A DNA stretch of 64,000 nucleotides from CAWHYG01 sp963833505 (GTDB lineage Bacteria > Eisenbacteria > RBG-16-71-46 > CAIMUX01), in the NCBI GenBank assembly GCA_963833505.1, contig CAWHYG010000007.1, positions 744,001 to 808,000 on the forward strand, written 5' to 3'. Both the position numbers and the translations under genes were made by a program. This document shows positions 33,679 to 42,881 of this stretch, piece by piece (within the stretch, counting starts at the first letter, position 1; each line of letters opens with the position of its first letter). The notes under the pieces are model-generated. The model ran no database searches, had not been told where the DNA came from, and was given only the letters and a program-made list of their open reading frames with translations.

Positions 33679-36378
33679 TCAGAAGTCGTAGGCGATTCCC
33701 ATCCGGACGAACCTCGGCTCGCCGAACACCCTGGGATCGTTGACCGGAACCCAGTCGCCGATTCCGTCTCCGTTCGTGTCCGGCCCGACATAGGCGCCTC
33801 CGGCCCGGCCCGTCTCCGTGTAGTAGATGGCGTAGTCGTTGGAGGTGCGGCCCAACGGGAGCGGCCAGTTCTGCGGACTCAAATCCGTGATGTTCTTGGC
33901 GTCGAGGACGTTCCGGCTCTCCAGGAAGACCTTGAAGCTCTGACCCCACACCTTGTAGTACTTCTCCGCCTGGATGTCGAGCGAAGTCGTACCGGGCAGC
34001 CGTCTCGAGTTGACCACCTCGGGCTTCAACTCGCGCGTGCTCCGCGCCCACGGCGTGTACGGGAAGCCGCTCTGGTACTGCCAGATGAACGAGCTCATCC
34101 ACTTCCCCAGGTCGCCCATCTGGAGCTGGACGCGAAGCGTGTGCCGGACGTCCCAGTCCAGCGGCTGCTCGGAGATCGGCAGGTAGGTGAAGGTCTCCTG
34201 CGATTGCGCGTTCGGGTCCGAAGCCACGCCGGTGGCCACGCCGAACGCGTAGTTGATCTCGCCCGCGAATCCCTGGGAGAAGCGCCGGGTCAGGGTGGCC
34301 TCGAACCCGCGGGCCGACGCGTAGTCCTGGTTCACGTAGGTGCTGAGGTTGCCGACGCTCCCCTGGGCCGGCTGCTGCTGCTCGCTCAAGAGCCCGAAGA
34401 TGTCCTTGTAGTAGACCGAGAACTGCCCCGAAACCACCTCGTTGAAGAGGTGCTGGATACCCGCCTGGTAGGACACCGTCGTCTCGTTGGTCAGGTTGGG
34501 ATTCCCCCGGACCCGGCCGTCGAAGACGTTGCGGTTGTCAAAGAGGAACTGGCGGTCCGGGATCTGATAGTACCGGCCGTAGGCGAAGTTGAACGCGTCC
34601 CGGTCGGAGATCGGGTAGGCCAGCCCGATCCGGGGCGAGATCTGCTGCTTGACCGGCTGCTGCACGTCCGCCACGGTGAGCTGCTGGCCCACGCTGAAGA
34701 CGTCGTAGCGCAGCCCGGCGTTCAGCACCATGCCTTCGTGCTCCCAGCGGTCCTGGAGGTAGTAGGCGCCCTCGGGATTGTAGTAATGGTACGCGGTCCG
34801 CACCCCGATCGTGCCGTTCGAGTTCGTTTCGTACGGATAGTCGACCTGCAGGTAGCGCATGTCGTTGTAGGTCGCCTCGATCCCGGTCTGGAAGGTATGC
34901 TTGTTGATCCGCTTGGTCACGTCGGCCTTGGTCGTGTAGCTGATGGTCTCCTGGTTGGAGTACTCCGGATAATCGCCCCCGATGACGAAGAAGTCGCTCT
35001 GGGTGTTGTCGGCGTAGTCGAACCAGTAGTCCTGATAGAGATGGCCGGTGTACTCCCAGGGCTGCTTGCCCTCGACCTGCTCGTTCGTGTAGAAATGGTT
35101 CCGGTTCAACTTCACGGTGTAGAAGGTCGAGGCATCAAGCGTGTGGTTCCAGACCAGGTTGATCACGTCCGTGTTGTTGGTGAAGTCGGGGGTGTGCTGG
35201 GCGGCGTTGTAATAGACGTAGGTCGAATCGATCTTGGTCGGCGAGAACTTGCCGTTCAACACCTCGACCTGGCCCTGGGGCGTGGTGCGGGTGATCTGCT
35301 GCACGTAGCCGCTCTGGCTCCAGATGTGGAAGTACTGGTCGTCCAGGCTGCGGTTGGAGATGTACTCGGCGGTCAGTTTCTCGGTCGACGTGGGCCGGTA
35401 GGCCAGTTTGCCCTGAAGGCGGACCGAGTTGTCCTGCCGGTTCCCCACGGAAATGAAGTCAAGCAGGCGATGGTGGTCCTGCGGGCGGTTCGTCGCCGGA
35501 TAGTTGTCGGAGTAGTCCCCTTCACCGGACACGTAGTAGGTCAGGTTCTTGATCGGACTGGGTCCGCCCAGGTCGACGAAGAACCGGTCGAGGTTGTCGA
35601 AGGTGTTGGCGGGCTTGCCGTAGTTGTCCGTCTGGTAGTTGACCTCGCCCTCGAAGTGGTCGCCCCCTTCCTTCGTCTGGTAGTTGACGACCCCCGATTG
35701 GGCGTTGCCATACTGGGCGTCCAGCCCTCCCATGATCTGTTCGGTGTTCTCCACCGCCAGCTCGGACAGGTCGATGCTTCCGCCCACCAGGGGGTCGCGC
35801 ACCGGGACTCCGTCGACCTGGTACTGAACCTCACCGCCGCGGCCGCCCCGGAAGTGCAGCTCGCCTCCCTTGGCGATGACCCCCGCCTTCAGGGCGATGA
35901 GCTGGGTCAGCTCGTCCACCGGAAGGCTGCCCACGTCCTTCCCGCTGATCTCGTGCTCCGTCTCGGAGGTCTTGGTCTTGATCTGGTTTCTTCGCGCCGT
36001 GATGTCGACTTCGCCGATGGTGCCGACCGGCTTGACGGTGAGCTTGAACGTGAGTTGCGCGACCTGCCCTTTGTCGACCTCGACCTTGTCCTGCTTCTGC
36101 TCTTCATAGCCGGGCAGGCTGACGTCGACCGAATAGGTCCCGACCGGGATGTTGGGAAGCTGGAAGCTGCCGTCGTCCTTGGTGAAGCCGCCCCACGGCT
36201 TGCCGACAATCGTCACGTTCACGACGTTCAAGGGCTTGCCGTTCGTGTCGGTGACCTTGCCGGCGATGCTCCCGGTGCTCACGACCTGGGCACGCGCGGA
36301 GACGGTCAGCCCGACCAGCAGGATCAGAGTGGTGATCCTGGTGAGGCAAGTCCTCGGGCTCATGCCCCGGTTCCTCAT
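33679..36378 (-). CDS. TonB-dependent receptor with N-terminal carboxypeptidase-regulatory-like domain
   Basis: Protein of 899 residues. Signal peptide (RITTLILLVGLTVSARAQ), then a CarboxypepD_reg-like beta-sandwich (about 32-110: GSIAGKVTDTNGKPLNVVNVTI...DDGSFQLPNIPVGTYSVDVSLPGYEE). A TonB plug follows (about 130-240, VDGVPVRDP, MGGLDAQYGNAQSGVVNYQT), then a 22-strand-type barrel ending in Phe (GIAYDF). It imports, or binds, a ligand at the outer membrane using TonB energy; the ligand cannot be told. No TonB or ExbBD gene is near. The ATG at 36378 follows AAAGGAG, with a strong promoter 100 bases upstream. Confidence 0.93.
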   Translation of the reverse strand: MRNRGMSPRTCLTRITTLILLVGLTVSARAQVVSTGSIAGKVTDTNGKPLNVVNVTIVGKPWGGFTKDDGSFQLPNIPVGTYSVDVSLPGYEEQKQDKVEVDKGQVAQLTFKLTVKPVGTIGEVDITARRNQIKTKTSETEHEISGKDVGSLPVDELTQLIALKAGVIAKGGELHFRGGRGGEVQYQVDGVPVRDPLVGGSIDLSELAVENTEQIMGGLDAQYGNAQSGVVNYQTKEGGDHFEGEVNYQTDNYGKPANTFDNLDRFFVDLGGPSPIKNLTYYVSGEGDYSDNYPATNRPQDHHRLLDFISVGNRQDNSVRLQGKLAYRPTSTEKLTAEYISNRSLDDQYFHIWSQSGYVQQITRTTPQGQVEVLNGKFSPTKIDSTYVYYNAAQHTPDFTNNTDVINLVWNHTLDASTFYTVKLNRNHFYTNEQVEGKQPWEYTGHLYQDYWFDYADNTQSDFFVIGGDYPEYSNQETISYTTKADVTKRINKHTFQTGIEATYNDMRYLQVDYPYETNSNGTIGVRTAYHYYNPEGAYYLQDRWEHEGMVLNAGLRYDVFSVGQQLTVADVQQPVKQQISPRIGLAYPISDRDAFNFAYGRYYQIPDRQFLFDNRNVFDGRVRGNPNLTNETTVSYQAGIQHLFNEVVSGQFSVYYKDIFGLLSEQQQPAQGSVGNLSTYVNQDYASARGFEATLTRRFSQGFAGEINYAFGVATGVASDPNAQSQETFTYLPISEQPLDWDVRHTLRVQLQMGDLGKWMSSFIWQYQSGFPYTPWARSTRELKPEVVNSRRLPGTTSLDIQAEKYYKVWGQSFKVFLESRNVLDAKNITDLSPQNWPLPLGRTSNDYAIYYTETGRAGGAYVGPDTNGDGIGDWVPVNDPRVFGEPRFVRMGIAYDF

Positions 36379-36405
36379 GGATGCGCTCCTTTCATGAGAT
36401 CGGAT

Positions 36406-36423
36406 CCGGCGCCATAGCGCCGG
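36406..36423 (-). promoter_or_regulatory. Leader hairpin just upstream of the receptor ribosome-binding site
   Basis: CCGGCGC and GCGCCGG form a perfect 7-bp stem with a 4-base loop, about 15 bases before the AAAGGAG of the TonB-dependent receptor. It may tune translation or stability of the leader. Confidence 0.4.
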
Positions 36424-36480
36424 CGGCCCGGGTAATTTGCCTCCGGGATCTCCAAGGAGGTCGCGCCCAACCCCGTCGTC

Positions 36481-36509
36481 ATCCTAGGATTTCCCCCCAG
36501 GGGTGTCAA
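36481..36509 (-). promoter_or_regulatory. Sigma70-type promoter of the TonB-dependent receptor operon
   Basis: On the minus strand a consensus TTGACA (36509-36504) and TAGGAT (36486-36481) are spaced by exactly 17 bases. The leader is about 95 bases. The -35 region reads TTGACACCCC, shared with the promoter at 39607-39635. Confidence 0.8.
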
Positions 36510-36574
36510 TCTCCAAGTCTCTCCCACCGCCAAACGGGGCATGAGCTTAAGCCCCTGGCGCAACCGCCTCGCCG

Positions 36575-38053
36575 TCACAACAAGAACCTCGCCGAGACTG
36601 CCAGATCCTGGACGTCCGTCGTGTGATCCGGCTCCCCGGAGTAGTTGGGTTTCTGCGACAGGATCCGGATCGCAGCATCCAGGCTGATCGTGCCTCCCCG
36701 CGGCAGATAACCGATCCCGACGGTCAGACCGTTGGACTTGTAGAGATTCTGGGGCTGATCCTTGTCTGCGTCGAAGCTGCCCAGAAGGAAGCCCGCCCGG
36801 ACCGCCAGGTGGCTCGGCAACAGCAGCTCGCCTCCGGTTCGAAGCTCGAAGGAACGGGAAGTCACCTCGCTCGAGCTTCGGGATAGCACCGACGTCAGTT
36901 TTCCCTGATCCACGTACCCTTCGGCGCCGAGACGGAGCCTCGACCGCGCCAGTTCCCAACCCAGACCGCCGCCGACGCGGGCGAAGTACTGGTGGGAATC
37001 CTGGGCAGTCTGGGAGCCGGGGAAGTTCGTGCTGGCATCTTCGAACACCGATGTCTTGAGATGCTGATACTCAGCGGACGCTCCCAGGCGCAGGTTCGAC
37101 AGCAGCCGGTAGGACGTCCGTCCCTGGACCGTGAGGGCGTCGTCATGCTCCTCGAACGTCGGCACCTCGGTCGTGAAATTCAGCCCGGACGGGTTGGAAG
37201 GAAACCGATCGGCCCAGTTGATCTGCCCCAGCTCCGAACCGTGGATGTGTCCGTAGTCGAGATCCAGGCCAGAGGCGAGTCGGTTGGTCTCCGGGCGGAT
37301 GATCGCGAAGGAGATCTCGGTCGTCGGACGCAACCAGGTGTAGACGTCGTCATGGAATCCGTTGGCGTCCGAACTGGTCCCGTCGATCTCCACGTGGGAC
37401 AGCTCGAGCTGGCCCCCGACGTTCCACCCGTGATAGAGGAGCCCGGCGGCGAAGGTGCCGGCCCAGGTCGCGGACTGATGGGAGATGCCGAAGATGTCCG
37501 GCGAGAGCAGCGACTCGTTGTCGGTCCACCGGGTGACGCCGATGGCGAAGGACCAGGGACCGGACAGCTGGTTGTAATAACCCTGGATGTTCGGCCCCCG
37601 GACCTTGTTCTGGGGGCCGTAGCTCACGTTCGTGGTCTGGCCGATCCAGTCCGTGAGCATCCCGATGGCCCGATGGCCGGGATCCCGGTAGGTGGCCTCC
37701 ACGCTGGCGTCGTCCTGGCGGAACCGCAAGTGCTGTCGGACCGACGAGCCGGCATAGATCTCCTGGTAGTCATCCACTTGCGAGGAGGAGGTTCCAAAGA
37801 CGTCCACGCTCGACGCGTCGCGATCCTGGGCGATGCCGGCCAGGATGTTCGCGTAGTGGAGGAGGTTGATCCCGTTGTTCTCGTCCGGAATCGTCAGCTC
37901 CAGGTCGCCCATGCCGTCCAGGCGGATGGAGGGACGGGCGCTCGGAAGCGGATGCCCCGTTTGCGCCGCGTTGTAGATCAGGTACTGGGCCCGGCTCGGG
38001 CCGGCCAGAAGAAGGAGCAGGCCAGCCAGACAGGAGAGCGCCACCCGTCTCAT
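36575..38053 (-). CDS. Predicted outer-membrane beta-barrel protein
   Basis: Protein of 492 residues with a clean signal peptide (RRVALSCLAGLLLLLAGPSRAQ) and barrel-like strand pattern throughout, ending DLAVSARFLL. Many strands carry alternating aromatic/polar residues (GLTVGIGYLPRGGTISLDAAIRIL). No named family is recognised; the general look is of FadL/OmpP1-like or alginate-export-type barrels. It starts inside the stop codon of the upstream ethylbenzene-dehydrogenase-type gene (TGATG), so the two are translationally coupled and probably work as a surface pair. Confidence 0.78.
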   Translation of the reverse strand: MRRVALSCLAGLLLLLAGPSRAQYLIYNAAQTGHPLPSARPSIRLDGMGDLELTIPDENNGINLLHYANILAGIAQDRDASSVDVFGTSSSQVDDYQEIYAGSSVRQHLRFRQDDASVEATYRDPGHRAIGMLTDWIGQTTNVSYGPQNKVRGPNIQGYYNQLSGPWSFAIGVTRWTDNESLLSPDIFGISHQSATWAGTFAAGLLYHGWNVGGQLELSHVEIDGTSSDANGFHDDVYTWLRPTTEISFAIIRPETNRLASGLDLDYGHIHGSELGQINWADRFPSNPSGLNFTTEVPTFEEHDDALTVQGRTSYRLLSNLRLGASAEYQHLKTSVFEDASTNFPGSQTAQDSHQYFARVGGGLGWELARSRLRLGAEGYVDQGKLTSVLSRSSSEVTSRSFELRTGGELLLPSHLAVRAGFLLGSFDADKDQPQNLYKSNGLTVGIGYLPRGGTISLDAAIRILSQKPNYSGEPDHTTDVQDLAVSARFLL

Positions 38054-39441
38054 CAGAGGCCCCCTTTCTTCTGGTAGTACGCCTTCCTGGAGCCGAACCG
38101 CAGGATCTGCGGCGCCGAGCCCCAGTGCACCGAGCTGGAATTGTCGAAGGTCGCGACCGTGAAATAGACGTCATGGATCGCAACGCTGTCCGGTCCGGTC
38201 GCGTCCGGACCCTTGTCCCAGGCGAAAATCCGGTCGTTGATCGCATCCCCGGTGTTGAGGTGCCGTCCCACTTCCAGGGTCCAGATTCCGGCCGACCAGA
38301 GCGCCTTGCCCCGGACGTCGGCCCGGCTGCTCGTTTCCGTCGGGTAGGTGTAGTAGTAACCGCTGACCGCGTCTCCCGGCTGCCACGGCCGAGGCTGCTG
38401 GCCCTGGGGCAGCACGGCCTGATTGATCTCGTCGCCCTGCTGCGTGGTGAACTCCTGGATCGGCTTGGTGATGTCTTCGCGGAAGATGTAGTAGAGAGGA
38501 ATGCTGTTGTTCTGGATGCACTTCCCGAGGAAGTGGTTCTTGCAGGCCGTCCCGGGCGCCACGTCCAGCTTGTCGTCGGTCGGACGGTAGACGAAGAGGG
38601 GCCGGTTCACCCCCCCCTGCCAGTTCTGGATCCAGCCCGGCGTTCCCGCGTCGTATTGCAGCCCGGCGACGGGATCGGCCGACTCGTCCTCCAGGAACCC
38701 GGGATACCCGTACTTCGGGTTGTCCGGATTGTCGGTCAGGATGTAGAGATCGCGCAGCGGGTTCGTCCTTGCGGCGAGCCACTCCCAGACGTCAAGGCGG
38801 CCGTAGCCGGGGCGACCGAACTCCGGATTGGAGCCCTGGTGGCAGGCGACCTGACAGCCCTGCTGCTGGAAGGTCCCGACCGCGTCGCCCGCCGGCTGAA
38901 TCTCGAAGGCGATCGCCAGTTTGTCTTCGTCCCAGACCTTGCCGTTGTACGACCGGGTCCAGTTCTTCTCGTCCCGCAACAGATCCATCGCGTCGGGCCG
39001 GTTGGTCACGTCCGGACCGATGTAGTAGAAGGCGTCCTTCATCTGGTCCGCTTGCGGATCGGTCCACTGGAACAGGAAGAAGATGTCGGTGTCGGTATAG
39101 AACGCCTTGGTCGAAAGGTAGATCGGCTCGCCGGGGTTTCCGGATCCGTTCTCGGCCGTCAAGCGGATCTGGGTGAAGGGCCAGTCGGTGTTGAACGGCC
39201 CGCCCCACTCCGCCTGCACCGCCTTGCCGTCGAGCGCGAAGAGCGCGCTGATCGAGTCGGCGGGGATGTAGGTGGCGACGACGATGCTTCCCTGGGCGGA
39301 GCCCGGTTTCGTCAGATTATCCTTCTGACAGGAGGCCGCCGCGAGCGCCAGTGCGGTCGAGGCTAGAAGCACGAACCGAAGGCACCCCGGCCAGGGCCTG
39401 AAGGCCGTGCCGGCGGGCCATCGGAACCTACCCTTCGGCAT
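38053..39441 (-). CDS. Ethylbenzene-dehydrogenase-related (EB_dh) heme-binding-type lipoprotein
   Basis: About 462 residues. The N-terminal hydrophobic segment ends LALAAASCQKD, a marginal lipobox (Cys38). The body resembles EB_dh/cytochrome-b558/566-type beta-sandwich domains: repeated W/F-rich strands (IYLSTKAFYTDTDIFFLFQWTDPQ, KLAIAFEIQPAGDA, GKALWSAGIWTLEVGRHL). A CQVACH motif (Cys196, Cys200, His201) is a CX3CH variant of a c-type heme site. Relatives bind heme in periplasmic redox enzymes or surface proteins. The ATG at 39441 has GGGAG 5 bases upstream and a promoter of its own. Confidence 0.8.
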   Translation of the reverse strand: MPKGRFRWPAGTAFRPWPGCLRFVLLASTALALAAASCQKDNLTKPGSAQGSIVVATYIPADSISALFALDGKAVQAEWGGPFNTDWPFTQIRLTAENGSGNPGEPIYLSTKAFYTDTDIFFLFQWTDPQADQMKDAFYYIGPDVTNRPDAMDLLRDEKNWTRSYNGKVWDEDKLAIAFEIQPAGDAVGTFQQQGCQVACHQGSNPEFGRPGYGRLDVWEWLAARTNPLRDLYILTDNPDNPKYGYPGFLEDESADPVAGLQYDAGTPGWIQNWQGGVNRPLFVYRPTDDKLDVAPGTACKNHFLGKCIQNNSIPLYYIFREDITKPIQEFTTQQGDEINQAVLPQGQQPRPWQPGDAVSGYYYTYPTETSSRADVRGKALWSAGIWTLEVGRHLNTGDAINDRIFAWDKGPDATGPDSVAIHDVYFTVATFDNSSSVHWGSAPQILRFGSRKAYYQKKGGL

Positions 39442-39606
39442 AGAAGCTCCCATTCCACTGAGGCAGGCCGGCAGGAGCTTGCGCGTCTCTTGAGCAGGAT
39501 TTAAGGACCGTGCCTGTTTCCCGGACCGCACAGACCACAAGGTCTCCCACCAACCCCAGGCAGACGAGCCACTGGCGAGACGTCAGTCCCGCCGCATTCG
39601 GACGCG

Positions 39607-39635
39607 AGCGTAGGCAAGCCCTTACGGGGTGTCAA
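39607..39635 (-). promoter_or_regulatory. Sigma70-type promoter of the EB_dh lipoprotein/barrel operon
   Basis: On the minus strand TTGACA (39635-39630) and TACGCT (39612-39607) are spaced by 17 bases. The leader is about 160 bases. The first ten bases, TTGACACCCC, match those of the receptor promoter at 36481-36509. Confidence 0.65.
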
Positions 39636-39668
39636 CCGGATTCCCCGCTACAGAACCGGAACGCGCCC

Positions 39669-41060
39669 TTACGGATCCGGTCGCATTCCATCCGGGTCGC
39701 CCCCGGGCCAGGCGACCTCCGGAAATGCGGCCAGCGCCACGCGAAACCGCTCCTCGATCCGGCGCAACGCCGCTTCCGTCCGGCCCTCGAATCGCAGCAC
39801 CAGGACGGGCTGCGTGTTGGACGCCCGGATCAGCCCCCACCCGTCCGGAAACGTGACGCGCGCTCCATCCAGCGTCAGCGCCGGATGCTCCCGGCCGAGC
39901 TCCTCGGCCACGCGGGCCACGATCCCGAACTTGGCCTCGTCCGGGCAATCGACGCGGATCTCCGGGCTGTTCACGTAGCGGGGAAGGCTCGCCAGATGCG
40001 AGGAGAGCGTCCGCTCGGAGCGCGCAAGGATCCGGGCCAGCCGGGCGGAGGCGTAGATGGCGTCGTCGTGGCCGAAGAAGTCCTCGTTGAAGAACATGTG
40101 CCCGGACATCTCGCCGGCGAGAGGCGCGTTCTCCTCCCGCATCTTCGCCTTGGTCAGGGAGTGCCCCGTTCGCCACATGATCGGCCGGCCGCCGTGGGCC
40201 CGAATATCCTCTTCCAGCCCCTGGGAGCATTTGACGTCGAAGACGACGGGCGCGCCGGGATGCCGCGAAAGGACGTCGCGGGCGAAGAGCGCCAGGAGCT
40301 GATCCCCATAGGCCAGCTTCCCGGTCTCGTCCACGACCCCGATCCGGTCCGCGTCGCCGTCGTAGCCGATGCCCAGGTCCGCGCCTTCCGCGACGACGCG
40401 CTTTTTCAGGTCTTCCATGTTGGCTTCGATCGTGGGATCGGGCTGGTGGTGGGGAAAACGGCCGTCCGGTTCGCAATAGAGCGGGATGACGGCGTGCCCC
40501 AGCTTCTCCAGGATCGGAACCGCCACCGGGCCCGCCGTGCCGTTGCCCGCGTCCACCACGAGCCGCAGCGGGCGCTGCGGCCGGCAGCGCTCGACCACCA
40601 TGGCCTCGTACTCGGCCAGCACCGGCCGTTCGGTCAGGCGGCCCGCTCCTTCCAGGAATCGGCGCGCCTGGATCCGATCGGCCAGATCCCGGATGCCTTC
40701 GCCGTGGAGCGACTCCGTTCCCTTCTGCAGCTTGAAACCGTTGTACTCGATCGGATTGTGGCTGCCGGTGATCATGACGCCGGCATCGCCGTGGAGCAGG
40801 ACGACCGCGTAGTAGAGCACCGGCGTCGGCCCGAGCCCGATCCGCACGACGTCGCATCCGGTGGAGGCGAGAGCCTCGGCCCAGGCCGCCTCGAGGCGCG
40901 GAGATGATTCGCGCACGTCGAAGCCCAGGATCACGCTCCGGCCGCCTTCCTCGCGGATGCGGGTCCCGAAGGCGCGCGCCACCGCCCGGGCCACATCGTC
41001 CGTGAGGTCGCGGTCGGCCACGCCCCGGATGTCGTACTCCCGGAAGATGGCCGGGTTCAT
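39669..41060 (-). CDS. Phosphomannomutase/phosphoglucomutase
   Basis: About 463 residues, typical of the AlgC/ManB group. The N-terminal FREYDIRG motif, phosphoserine loop MITGSHNPIEYNGFK, metal loop GIGYDGDADRIGVVDE, sugar loop AGEMSGHMFFNE and phosphate loop RASNTQPVLVLRFEG are all present. It interconverts hexose 1- and 6-phosphates for sugar-nucleotide synthesis. The ATG at 41060 overlaps the prfB stop as ATGA; the open frame upstream is prfB shadow. It fits functionally with the isomerase and nucleotidyltransferase at 55.7-57.7 kb. Confidence 0.93.
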   Translation of the reverse strand: MNPAIFREYDIRGVADRDLTDDVARAVARAFGTRIREEGGRSVILGFDVRESSPRLEAAWAEALASTGCDVVRIGLGPTPVLYYAVVLLHGDAGVMITGSHNPIEYNGFKLQKGTESLHGEGIRDLADRIQARRFLEGAGRLTERPVLAEYEAMVVERCRPQRPLRLVVDAGNGTAGPVAVPILEKLGHAVIPLYCEPDGRFPHHQPDPTIEANMEDLKKRVVAEGADLGIGYDGDADRIGVVDETGKLAYGDQLLALFARDVLSRHPGAPVVFDVKCSQGLEEDIRAHGGRPIMWRTGHSLTKAKMREENAPLAGEMSGHMFFNEDFFGHDDAIYASARLARILARSERTLSSHLASLPRYVNSPEIRVDCPDEAKFGIVARVAEELGREHPALTLDGARVTFPDGWGLIRASNTQPVLVLRFEGRTEAALRRIEERFRVALAAFPEVAWPGGDPDGMRPDP

Positions 41061-42188
41061 GACGGCACCTTCCGTCCCGCCGCGGCCGGTCCGGTGCGCC
41101 GCTTCCGCAGCCAGGCGTCGATGAACGGATTCAGCTCGCCGTCCATGACCGCCTGCACGTCGCCGACTTCCACTCCGGTCCGATGGTCCTTGACCAGCGT
41201 GTAGGGCTGGAACACGTACGAGCGGATCTGGCTGCCGAAGGCGATCTCCTTCTTCGAATCCTCCAGGTGTCCGAGCTTCTTCGCCTCCTGCTCGCGCGTC
41301 CAGGCCCACAACCGGGCCCTCAGGATCCGCATGGCCATCTCCCGGTTGCGATGCTGGGAGCGCTCGGCTTGCGACTGCACGACGATCCCGGTCGGAAGAT
41401 GGGTGATCCGCACGGCGGAATCGGTCTTGTTCACGTGCTGGCCGCCGGCCCCGCTGGCGCGGAAGGTGTCGACCCTCAGCTCTTCGTCCTTGATCTCGAC
41501 GTCGGTGACCTCGGCCACCTGCGGAAGGACGAAGACGCTGGCGAAGGAGGTGTGGCGCCGTTTGGCCGCATCGTACGGGGAAATCCGCACCAGCCGGTGC
41601 ACGCCGCTCTCGGCCTTGAGGTAGCCGTAGGCGTATTCGCCCTCGACCTCGATCGTGGCGTCCTTGATGCCGGCTTCGTCCGAAGGCTGGTAGTCGAGGA
41701 TGGTGGCCTTGAACTCGTTCGCCTCGACCCAGCGGAGGTACATCCGCAGGAGCATCTCGGCCCAGTCCTGGCTTTCGGTTCCGCCCGCGCCCGGATGGAT
41801 GGCCAGGATGGCGCTGTTCAGGTCGTTCTCCTCGTTCAAGAGGGTGGCCAGCTCGAAGGAATCGAGCTCGCGCCGGAAGCGCGCCGCGGTGGCGGTCGCT
41901 TCCCGGGCCGCTTCATCGCCCTCGCGCTCGCTCAGGGACAGGAGGACGCCCAGGTCCTCCCAGGCGGTGTGCACCTGGCGGTACTTGGCGATCAGGCTCT
42001 TCTGGGCCCGCAGGGTCCGCAGCACTTCCCGCGCTTCCTGGGGACGATCCCAGAAGCCCGGGGCGGCCATCTTCTCTTCGAGGGCGGCGACTTCGGCTTC
42101 CCGGTGAGAGAGGTCAAAGAAAACTCCGCAAGGATTCCAGGCGGGTTCCACCTTCTTCGCACGTGCGGGCCAGTTCCAGCGTGGTCAT
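41057..42188 (-). CDS. prfB: Peptide chain release factor 2, expressed by programmed +1 frameshift
   Basis: The gene is in two frames. The first, from ATG 42188 (AAAGGAG 5 bases upstream), encodes 24 residues ending LESLRSFL and stops at TGA 42116-42114. The second, from 42115, continues DLSHREAEVAALEE to the end, giving about 376 residues. The site reads CTT TGA C, as in most bacterial prfB genes, with GGAG four bases before CTT. The main body has the GGQ loop (GAGGQHVNKTDSAVRI) and the codon-recognition region. RF2 ends translation at UGA/UAA, so in-frame UGA gives autoregulation. The gene overlaps coaE (ATGA) and the mutase (ATGA). Confidence 0.95.
42112..42127 (-). promoter_or_regulatory. 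prfB +1 recoding site
   Basis: The minus-strand sequence GGAG-TTTT-CTT-TGA-C holds an internal Shine-Dalgarno-like GGAG (42127-42124), the slippery CTT (42119-42117), the in-frame TGA (42116-42114) and the following C that makes GAC in the +1 frame. This is the established RF2 arrangement, although the spacer is 4 bases rather than the 3 of E. coli. Confidence 0.92.
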
Positions 42189-42823
42189 GCCGGCTCCTTT
42201 CCGATTCCGAAGCGGTCCGCGAGCGCCGACCAGAGATCTCGCGCCAGCGTCCGAAGCCGCTCCGTGGTTCCATCGTTGTCCACCACCCAATCCGTGGCGG
42301 CAGGAAGAGCGTCTTCCTCGGTCCCTTCCTGGGCTTGGATGCGCCGGAGCGCATCCTCCTCGGACAGGCCCCGCTCCTTCAGTCGCGCCAGCCTCAGATC
42401 CCGAGGCGCTCGCACCACGACCATCGCGTCCGTTCGAAGCTGCGTTCTCCAGACCGGGAGCAGGGCCGCCTCGAGCAGGATCATAACGGCGCTCCCCGAG
42501 ACCTTCAACCCTTCCACCCGCCTTCGGATCTCCGAGAGGATCCAGGGATGCACGATGGCGTCGAGATCGGCCAGGGCGGCGGGATCCCGGAAGACGATCC
42601 CTCCGAGGCGTGCGCGATCGATGCGTCCGTCCGCGTCGAGCACGCCGGGCCCGAAACGGCGGAGCACCCGCTTCGCCGTGGCCGTTCCCGGATGCAGGGC
42701 CAGGTGGCCCAGCCGGTCGGCATCGATCACCGGCAGCCCGCGCTCCTCCGAGAGAAAACGGCAGAGCAGGCTCTTGCCCGAGCCGATCCCGCCGGTCACT
42801 CCGACCAAAGGGACCGCGGTCAT
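42185..42823 (-). CDS. coaE: Dephospho-CoA kinase
   Basis: About 212 residues. It performs the last step of coenzyme A synthesis. P-loop GVTGGIGSGKSLLCRFL, VIDADRLGHLALHPG and LLEAALLPVWR are clear. The ATG at 42823 is chosen because the P-loop follows within ten residues; the open frame upstream covers the gap to polA. The stop overlaps the prfB start as ATGA. The order polA-coaE is frequent in bacteria. Confidence 0.94.
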   Translation of the reverse strand: MTAVPLVGVTGGIGSGKSLLCRFLSEERGLPVIDADRLGHLALHPGTATAKRVLRRFGPGVLDADGRIDRARLGGIVFRDPAALADLDAIVHPWILSEIRRRVEGLKVSGSAVMILLEAALLPVWRTQLRTDAMVVVRAPRDLRLARLKERGLSEEDALRRIQAQEGTEEDALPAATDWVVDNDGTTERLRTLARDLWSALADRFGIGKEPA

Positions 42824-42881
42824 GGATGCGCCTCGGACAGCGGGATCGAGATGCGGGTCCGGCTGCGTCCCCAGCCGGCCG

